A stretch of 37,614 bases of DNA from Opitutia bacterium (GTDB taxonomy: Bacteria > Verrucomicrobiota > Verrucomicrobiia > Opitutales > T3Sed10-336), in the NCBI GenBank assembly GCA_003558065.1, contig PWMU01000066.1, positions 1 to 37,614 of the forward strand, read 5' to 3'. The notes beneath the pieces are model-generated. The model searched no databases. It was not told the DNA's origin and was given only the letters and a program-made list of their open reading frames with translations. Made by a program: the position numbers and the translations under genes. Position 1 is the stretch's first letter. Each line of letters begins with the position of its first letter. Below, piece after piece: positions 32,951-37,614 of this stretch.

Positions 32951-33048
32951 CGTTACTCGTTATCCGTTACTCGTTATTCGTTATCCGTTACTCGTTATTC
33001 GTTATCCGTTACTCGTTATTCGTTATCCGTTACGCGTGATTCGTGATT
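32951..33048 (+). repeat. Heptamer array B1 (CGTTAYN), 14 units with 21-bp higher order
   Basis: Fourteen consecutive 7-mers. Unit endings cycle ATC-ACT-ATT (CGTTATC, CGTTACT, CGTTATT) three times, giving a 21-bp higher-order unit, before decaying to CGTTACG and two CGTGATT. It sits 8 nt past the stop of membrane paralog 2. Confidence 0.85.
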
Positions 33049-33287
33049 CATGTTGGCAGAGTTGCCGTGACACGGACCTGCCTCGGTGCAAAGGTACACC
33101 AGTGCGCCAAACCGATTACCAACAACCAACAACGAGTAAAGAATCCTCCCAACCACAGATTTCCCGGATGTACACAGATCAGAGGAGGGGAAGGGAGAAT
33201 TAGGGGATTTTGGATTGGATTCCTGCGCTTCTCGAAAAACGGAGAAACGGAAATTTATTGGGCAGTGCGCCAGTGTGCCAAACCGAT

Positions 33288-33413
33288 TACGAATAGCGAA
33301 CAACGAGTAACGAGTAACGAGTAACGAGTAACGAGTAACGAATAACGAATAACGAGTAACGAACAACGAGTAACGAATAACGAATAACGAATAACGAGTA
33401 ACGAATAACGACC
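33288..33413 (-). repeat. Heptamer array B2 (AACGAGT/AACGAAT), 18 units
   Basis: Eighteen 7-mers in the orientation opposite to B1, mostly AACGAGT and AACGAAT, ending at 33413, four bases before the cysQ ATG. The cysQ translation-initiation region is thus composed of repeat sequence, with no Shine-Dalgarno match. Confidence 0.85.
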
Positions 33414-33417
33414 CCCC

Positions 33418-34308
33418 ATGCTCAATGCGATCACACAAATCGCCCGCGAAGCCGGCGTTGAAATATTGAAGTTTTACGGCGGCGAGCTGGACGTGGAAGC
33501 CAAGGCGGACGATTCCCCGTTAACCCAGGCGGACCGCGTGGCGCACACGTTGATCTGCGGCAGGCTGCGGGAGCTCGACGGAGGCATACCGGTCCTTTCG
33601 GAGGAATCCGACGAGGCCGAGATCCGTGACCGGAAAACCTGGAAGCGCTTCTGGCTGGTGGACCCTCTGGACGGGACCAAGGAGTTCATCAAGCAGACCG
33701 GGGAGTTCACCGTGAATATCGCCCTGATAGAGGAGGGAGTCCCGGTGATGGGAGTCATTCACGTGCCGGTGCGCGGCTGGACCTATTTCGCCGAGAAAGG
33801 CACGGGCGCCTGGAAGCGGATCGGGGACAAACCGAAAGAACCGATCCGCGTGCGTGCCGCGCCGGTGGCAAAGGATGAAGGAAAAATGATGAAGGATGCG
33901 GGCGAATCCCCCCCGGCAGACGCGAACCACCCATCGCGAATCACCGATCACGAATCATCGATCACGGCTAGCGAATCACGCCTCGCCCTCGTCGCGAGCC
34001 GCGACCACGCGGGGCCGATGGTGAAACAATTGCTGGAACTGTTCCCCGGTGCGGATGCCATGAGTATGGGCAGCTCCTTGAAGTTCTGCCTGGTGGCGGA
34101 GGGCGAGGCCGACCTTTACCTGCGCGACGCGCCCACCATGGAATGGGACGTCGCGGCCGCCCAGTCCATCGTGGAAGCGGCGGGCGGCCGGGTCCTGACT
34201 CTCGAGAAGGCGCCGCTGCGTTACAACAAAGACGACTTGCGCAACCCGGCACTGCTTACCGCGGGAGATTCCGCGTTGGCCGCCCGGGTTTTGGATTCAC
34301 TTACATAA
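33418..34308 (+). CDS. cysQ: 3'(2'),5'-bisphosphate nucleotidase with heptamer-encoded insertion
   Basis: 296 residues; CysQ proteins are usually about 245-270. Metal and phosphate motifs are intact: 'LSEESDEAEIRDR' (Glu pair), 'VDPLDGTKEFIKQTGEFTVN' (82-90 DPLDGTKEF), and 'MEWDVAAAQSIVEAAGG' near 242-258. The enzyme hydrolyses PAP/PAPS to AMP/APS, relieving inhibition during sulfate activation. Residues about 152-187, between 'IRVRAAPV' and 'RLALVASRDHAG', are not family sequence; they are encoded by a 105-nt in-frame repeat block at 33873-33977. The start codon lies 4 nt after array B2. GHMP kinase follows after 21 nt. Confidence 0.92.
   Translation: MLNAITQIAREAGVEILKFYGGELDVEAKADDSPLTQADRVAHTLICGRLRELDGGIPVLSEESDEAEIRDRKTWKRFWLVDPLDGTKEFIKQTGEFTVNIALIEEGVPVMGVIHVPVRGWTYFAEKGTGAWKRIGDKPKEPIRVRAAPVAKDEGKMMKDAGESPPADANHPSRITDHESSITASESRLALVASRDHAGPMVKQLLELFPGADAMSMGSSLKFCLVAEGEADLYLRDAPTMEWDVAAAQSIVEAAGGRVLTLEKAPLRYNKDDLRNPALLTAGDSALAARVLDSLT
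33873..33977 (+). repeat. In-frame heptamer block inside cysQ
   Basis: The block is GGATGAA-GGAAAAA-TGATGAA-GGATGCG (33873-33900), a 21-nt link, then eight 7-mers (33922-33977) such as GCGAATC, ACCGATC and ACGAATC. Total 105 nt = 15 x 7 = 35 codons, so the reading frame is kept. The resulting peptide is polar, rich in D, E, S and H, fitting a surface loop. Confidence 0.75.
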
Positions 34309-34329
34309 ACCAGCGGACTATTCGATCTC

Positions 34330-35364
34330 GTGATTATACGTACCATTGCCTATCCACGTGCCGGTCTGATCGGCAATCCATCCGACGGCTACTTCGGGAA
34401 AACCATCGCGTTCTGCTTCACGAACTTTTCCGCCCGGATTTCGATGTGGGAGTCGCCCGAGATCGAGTTGGTACCCAGCCGCCGCGATCATTCGGTCTTT
34501 CAGAGCATCGGATCGCTGCACGATGACGTTCGCAAGCATGGCTACTACGGAGGGTTCCGGCTTCTCAAGGCCAGCATCAAGCGCTTCTACGATTATTGCC
34601 GGGAATCCGGTATCGAACTCGACGACAGGAACTTCACCCTTCGGTACACCTCGGACATCCCGAATCGCGTGGGGCTCGCCGGTTCGAGTGCGATCATTAC
34701 CGCGTGCCTGCGCGCCCTGATGGCGTTTTACGGAGTCAGGATCCCTCATCCCTCTCTGGCCAATCTGGTGCGGTCGGTGGAGACCGAGGAACTGGTCATT
34801 CCCGCCGGGCTCCAGGATCGGGTGGCCCAGGCGTATCAGGGACTGGTTTACATGGATTTCGACAAAAAGCACTTCGAGCGGAACGGGTACGGGCGGTACG
34901 AGAATCTGGATGTCGCGTTGCTGCCGTCCCTGTATATCGCCTATCGGGACGACCTTTCGCAGGGTACCGAAATTTATCACAATGATCTGAAGGTTCGTTG
35001 GCAGCGGGGGGATCCGGATGTCTGTGAGGCGATTCGGTTCTGGGCCGAGCTTACGGAAAGTTTTCGCGACGCCTTGCTCAACGGCGGGAAGGGGGAGATC
35101 GGGAAACTGATCGACGCCAATTTCGACAAACGGGCGAGCCTTTACGACGTCGGGGACGGCAACCGCGACCTGGTGGAGACCGCCCGGCGCGTGGGCGCCA
35201 GCGCGAAATTTGCCGGCAGCGGGGGCGCGATCGTCGGAAGTTATGAGGACGACGCCATGTTCCGGCGCCTGGAGGAAGCCTTCGAGCCGAAGAATATCGT
35301 GGTCATCCGGCCGCAGTTCGCTCCCGTTTATGCCGAAGATCCGCCGGAAACGCGGGATGCATGA
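34330..35364 (+). CDS. Glucuronokinase-like GHMP kinase
   Basis: 344 residues. Three GHMP motifs: 'PRAGLIGNPSDGYFG' (about 9-23), 'IPNRVGLAGSSAIITA' (P-loop-like, 110-125) and 'SAKFAGSGGAIVG' (291-303). Other blocks match plant glucuronokinase as I remember it: 'TIAFCFTNFSARI', 'HGYYGGFRLLKASIKRFYDY', 'VIPAGLQDRVAQAYQGLVYM', 'NFDKRASLYD'. Plant GlcAK phosphorylates D-glucuronate to 1-phosphate, which UDP-sugar pyrophosphorylase turns into UDP-glucuronate. The neighbours are galU and a UDP-glucuronate decarboxylase, consistent with that role. Heptose or other sugar kinases of the GHMP family are the alternative. ATG 34330; 21 nt after cysQ, so an operon is likely. Confidence 0.8.
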   Translation: MIIRTIAYPRAGLIGNPSDGYFGKTIAFCFTNFSARISMWESPEIELVPSRRDHSVFQSIGSLHDDVRKHGYYGGFRLLKASIKRFYDYCRESGIELDDRNFTLRYTSDIPNRVGLAGSSAIITACLRALMAFYGVRIPHPSLANLVRSVETEELVIPAGLQDRVAQAYQGLVYMDFDKKHFERNGYGRYENLDVALLPSLYIAYRDDLSQGTEIYHNDLKVRWQRGDPDVCEAIRFWAELTESFRDALLNGGKGEIGKLIDANFDKRASLYDVGDGNRDLVETARRVGASAKFAGSGGAIVGSYEDDAMFRRLEEAFEPKNIVVIRPQFAPVYAEDPPETRDA

Positions 35365-35455
35365 AGCTCCATGTCCCTGTTAACGGCAATGACTGCGGCG
35401 AACCACTCCATGCCGTAGAGCCGGGGAGACCCTTCCCTGATATTCGGTCCGATTC

Positions 35456-36316
35456 ATGACTATGACTTACTTCCGCAAAGCGATTATTCCCGCCGCCGGC
35501 TTCGGGACGCGTTTCCTGCCGATCTCCAAAACCGTTCCCAAAGAAATGCTGCCGGTGGGGGACAAGCCGGTGATCCAGTATGTGGTCGAGGAGGCGGTGG
35601 AAGCCGGGCTTACCGAGATTTTGATAGTGATCAGTCGCGGCAAAGAGGCCATTCCCGACTATTTCGCCCGGAATCCGGAGCTCGAACGGCGGCTGGAATC
35701 GACCGGAAAAGGCGACCTGGCCGCGGGCCTGCGGCGCCTTTCCGAAATGGCCCGGATTCACTACATCTACCAGAACGAGATGAAGGGCCTGGGAGATGCC
35801 GTGCTGCAAGGACGTGCCTTCGCCGGGGACGAGCCTTTCGGCGTGCTGCTCGGAGACACTTTTATCACTCCGGCGAAGGGGGGCGGCCGGAGTTCGGCGA
35901 CCCTGGCCCGGCTCCTCGAGACGTTGATGGAGCGGAAAACTTCGGCCGTCGCGGTCGAGCCGGTCCCCGCCGACCGGGTGGCCCGGTACGGGGTGGCCGG
36001 CGGGGAGGAAATCGCTCCCGGGATTTTCCAGGTCAGCCAAATGGTCGAAAAACCCGAACCCGGGAAGGCCCCCGCGGTCCGTTTGCTGTCCGGGGAAAGC
36101 GGACCGTCACGCCATTACGCCTTCGCCGCCCGTTACGTTTTCACCCCCGGCCTGTTCGCCGAACTGGAGCAAACCGTCCCCGGAAAAAACGGCGAAATTC
36201 AGCTCACCGACGCCATGACCGCCCTGATGGACAAAGAGGGATTCCACGCCGTGGAACTCGACGGCGTTCGCCGCGACATCGGCAATCCGGAAGGATTGCG
36301 GCAGGCGCTCTCATGA
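35456..36316 (+). CDS. galU: UTP-glucose-1-phosphate uridylyltransferase
   Basis: 286 residues. The nucleotidyltransferase signature 'IIPAAGFGTRFLPISKTVPK' continues into 'EMLPVGDKPVIQYVVEEAVE'; further blocks are 'IHYIYQNEMKGLGDAVLQGR', 'FGVLLGDTFI', 'QVSQMVEKPEPGKAPAV', 'YVFTPGLFAELEQT' and 'GEIQLTDAMTALM'. GalU makes UDP-glucose from glucose-1-P and UTP in the cytosol. In this cluster it could also be recruited for glucuronate-1-P, but bacterial GalU is normally glucose-specific, so that would need a test. ATG 35456 (an ATG two codons later is possible). 91 nt after the GHMP kinase. Confidence 0.93.
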   Translation: MTMTYFRKAIIPAAGFGTRFLPISKTVPKEMLPVGDKPVIQYVVEEAVEAGLTEILIVISRGKEAIPDYFARNPELERRLESTGKGDLAAGLRRLSEMARIHYIYQNEMKGLGDAVLQGRAFAGDEPFGVLLGDTFITPAKGGGRSSATLARLLETLMERKTSAVAVEPVPADRVARYGVAGGEEIAPGIFQVSQMVEKPEPGKAPAVRLLSGESGPSRHYAFAARYVFTPGLFAELEQTVPGKNGEIQLTDAMTALMDKEGFHAVELDGVRRDIGNPEGLRQALS

Positions 36317-36372
36317 ACGCGCCGGCCCCGGGTTGTTTCTCGCATAGGGGGATGGCACGGGTAAGCTCGTTT

Positions 36373-36528
36373 TTCGTAGCGGATTCCGCCGGAGGATTGA
36401 CGGGCGTAGCGGATTCCGCCAAGGAATTCGACCCGGATACAGCGGCACTCCCGTGGTTGTGGCGACCGGGTTTATCCCGGGAGATCCGGGAACGCGGGGA
36501 ATCGGGGGATAACCCCCCTCGCTACGAA
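36373..36528. repeat. Inverted element with REP pair and 16-bp direct repeat
   Basis: TTCGTAGCG (36373-36381) and CGCTACGAA (36520-36528) bound it. Inside are two copies of CGTAGCGGATTCCGCC (36375-36390 and 36405-36420), a REP-like hairpin CCGGG-TTTAT-CCCGG (36466-36480) and an inverted relative GGGGG-ATAA-CCCCC (36504-36517). The last two look like a BIME-style pair of facing REPs. Confidence 0.6.
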
Positions 36529-36628
36529 GAATTCCGAAAACCTGGCGACGGGGAGTATAGTATCCAACGCCAACAGAGAAACCGCGGATTTCACGGATTT
36601 AAACGGGCAATTTCCATTCATTCCTGAT

Positions 36629-36649
36629 AAGCAATAACCGGCAACCGGC
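36629..36649. repeat. Short heptamer run, AACCGGC type
   Basis: AAGCAAT, AACCGGC, AACCGGC: three 7-mers in register, a diverged relative of the larger arrays. Confidence 0.4.
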
Positions 36650-36737
36650 AATTTTCGCCCCCGCCAAAACTGAAGAGCGAAGGGGGTAAAGAACGGTAAC
36701 CGTTCCGAAGGAAATCAGGGAAGGAGAAACCAAGCAC

Positions 36738-36758
36738 CACGAACCACGAACCACGAAC
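36738..36758 (-). repeat. Heptamer array upstream of the UXS start, CACGAAC type
   Basis: Three perfect 7-mers CACGAAC at 36738-36758, ending 7 nt before the ATG at 36766. As with cysQ, the repeat occupies the initiation region. The nearest purine-rich sequence, GGAAGGAGAAA, is ~35 nt upstream. Confidence 0.6.
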
Positions 36759-36765
36759 CGATAGA

Positions 36766-37614
36766 ATGCGCACACTCGTCACCGGCGGCGCCGGATTTCT
36801 CGGCAGCCATTTATGCGAACGCCTTCTTTCCGAAGGCCACGAGGTCATTTGTCTGGATAACTTCTTCACCGGACGAAAAAACAACATCCTGCACTTGCTC
36901 GACGACCGACGGTTCGAAATGATGCGGCACGATGTTATCGATCCTTTCAAGGTCGAGGTGGATTGGATCTTTAACCTGGCGTGTCCCGCCTCGCCCATTC
37001 ATTACCAGTACAATCCCATCAAGACGGTCAAAACCTCGGTCATGGGAGCGATCAACTGCCTCGGCTTGGCCAAGCGTGTGAAGGCGCGGATATTCCAGGC
37101 ATCCACCTCCGAGGTTTACGGCGACCCCACCGAGCATCCCCAGGTCGAATCCTACCGCGGCAATGTCAATCCGATCGGCTTGCGCGCCTGTTACGACGAA
37201 GGTAAACGTTGCGCGGAAACCCTGTTTTTCGATTATCACCGGGGGAACAAGGTCGATATTCGGGTCGGACGAATCTTCAATACCTACGGACCCCGGATGC
37301 TGGAGGACGACGGACGGGTCGTATCCAATTTCATCATCCAGGCGCTCCGCGGCCGGGACATCACTATCTACGGCAAAGGCGAACAGACCCGTTCGTTCTG
37401 CTACGTCGACGACCTGATCGAGGCGATTATGCGCCTGATGCAACAGGAAGAAACCGTCGGTCCGGTCAATATCGGCAACCCGGACGAGTTCACCGTGCGC
37501 GAGCTCGCCGAAAAAGTGATCGAACAGACCGGCAGCTCGTCAAAACTGGTTTTCCAGCCGCTGCCCGCCGACGATCCCCTCCAGCGCCAGCCCGACCTCA
37601 CCCTCGCGAAGAAA
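36766..37614 (+). CDS. UDP-glucuronate decarboxylase (UDP-xylose synthase), 3' end outside window
   Basis: 283 residues; no stop is reached by 37614. Short-chain dehydrogenase fold: NAD motif '[13 protein letters not shown]' (4-16), UXS-diagnostic '[20 protein letters not shown]' and '[20 protein letters not shown]', active-site Tyr143/Lys147 in 'ACYDEGKR', then '[11 protein letters not shown]' and '[20 protein letters not shown]'. UXS converts UDP-glucuronate to UDP-xylose with internal NAD recycling. The usual 'NPIGPRSCYDEGKR' reads '[14 protein letters not shown]' here. Its likely partner is the glucuronokinase/galU cluster upstream, 449 nt away across a repeat region. Confidence 0.93.
   Translation, partial: MRTLVTGGAGFLGSHLCERLLSEGHEVICLDNFFTGRKNNILHLLDDRRFEMMRHDVIDPFKVEVDWIFNLACPASPIHYQYNPIKTVKTSVMGAINCLGLAKRVKARIFQASTSEVYGDPTEHPQVESYRGNVNPIGLRACYDEGKRCAETLFFDYHRGNKVDIRVGRIFNTYGPRMLEDDGRVVSNFIIQALRGRDITIYGKGEQTRSFCYVDDLIEAIMRLMQQEETVGPVNIGNPDEFTVRELAEKVIEQTGSSSKLVFQPLPADDPLQRQPDLTLAKK

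Larger units (their letters stand above)
32944..33417. other. Composite repeat element B between membrane paralog 2 and cysQ
   Basis: It holds array B1 (32951-33048), two copies of a 20-mer module CAGTGCGCCAAACCGATTAC (33100-33119 exact; 33271-33290 with one change), a CACAGATTTCCCGG segment near 33155, and array B2 (33288-33413). No gene is seen. Element A in the 31-kb gap has the same module order. Confidence 0.65.
36317..36765. other. Repeat-rich intergenic region upstream of the UXS gene
   Basis: It contains a ~155-bp inverted element (36373-36528), a CGGATTTCACGGATTT segment near 36588-36603, AACCGGC heptamers (36629-36649) and CACGAAC heptamers (36738-36758). No gene is visible. Confidence 0.6.

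Noticed and set aside
33016-33438. Minus-strand frame across the heptamer arrays
   Set aside because: Its translation is a repeat artefact ('SLFVIRYSLFVTRYSLFV') caused by 7-mers read in three frames; no evidence that it is a gene.

Overview
This GC-rich window looks like chromosomal DNA of a Verrucomicrobiota-type bacterium, probably near Opitutales/Puniceicoccales. Four things point that way: a PEP-CTERM surface protein, a prepilin-like protein of the kind expanded in that phylum, a long-form RAYT transposase, and abundant 7-bp tandem repeats between genes. This is inference from gene content; no marker gene such as rRNA lies in the window, and I found no convincing tRNA, CRISPR array or prophage.

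Layout. 1-2335: end of an EamA-type permease, a His/Met-rich secreted protein, and a tightly overlapping three-gene set of membrane proteins (DUF2933-like, DUF5676-like, membrane-anchored AlbA_2). 2650-4589: a truncated sigma-like ORF, a small Cys-rich protein and a tandem universal stress protein. 4667-6958 (minus strand): prepilin-like protein, DUF4465/PEP-CTERM protein, small membrane protein. 7048-13551: HDAC-fold deacetylase, M20 peptidase, sodium:solute symporter, M29-like aminopeptidase and a free-standing methyltransferase like the ovothiol synthase C-terminus. 13772-18464: outer-membrane protein, DsbD-alpha-like lipoprotein, prfC with a DksA/TraR-like gene, and a RAYT. 18576-24403 (minus strand): clpP, then a SUF iron-sulfur operon read fur/perR-sufC-sufB-sufD-sufT, with a PerR-like box over the fur promoter. 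24583-31012: yjbQ, nnr, lysA-panB, gpsA and a GbsR/MarR-type regulator. 31013-33417: two tandem membrane paralogs of unknown function bracketed by repeat-rich composite elements. 33418-37614: cysQ, a glucuronokinase-like GHMP kinase, galU and a UDP-glucuronate decarboxylase running off the end.

Two themes stand out. First, the last segment resembles a plant-like UDP-glucuronate/UDP-xylose supply route: a glucuronokinase homologue next to a nucleotidyltransferase and UDP-xylose synthase. Second, the window holds a dense repeat ecology. Heptamer arrays sit between genes, abut start codons, and occupy a 105-nt in-frame insertion inside cysQ. REP-like hairpins with compensating stem changes occur in the same window as the RAYT that could mobilise such elements.
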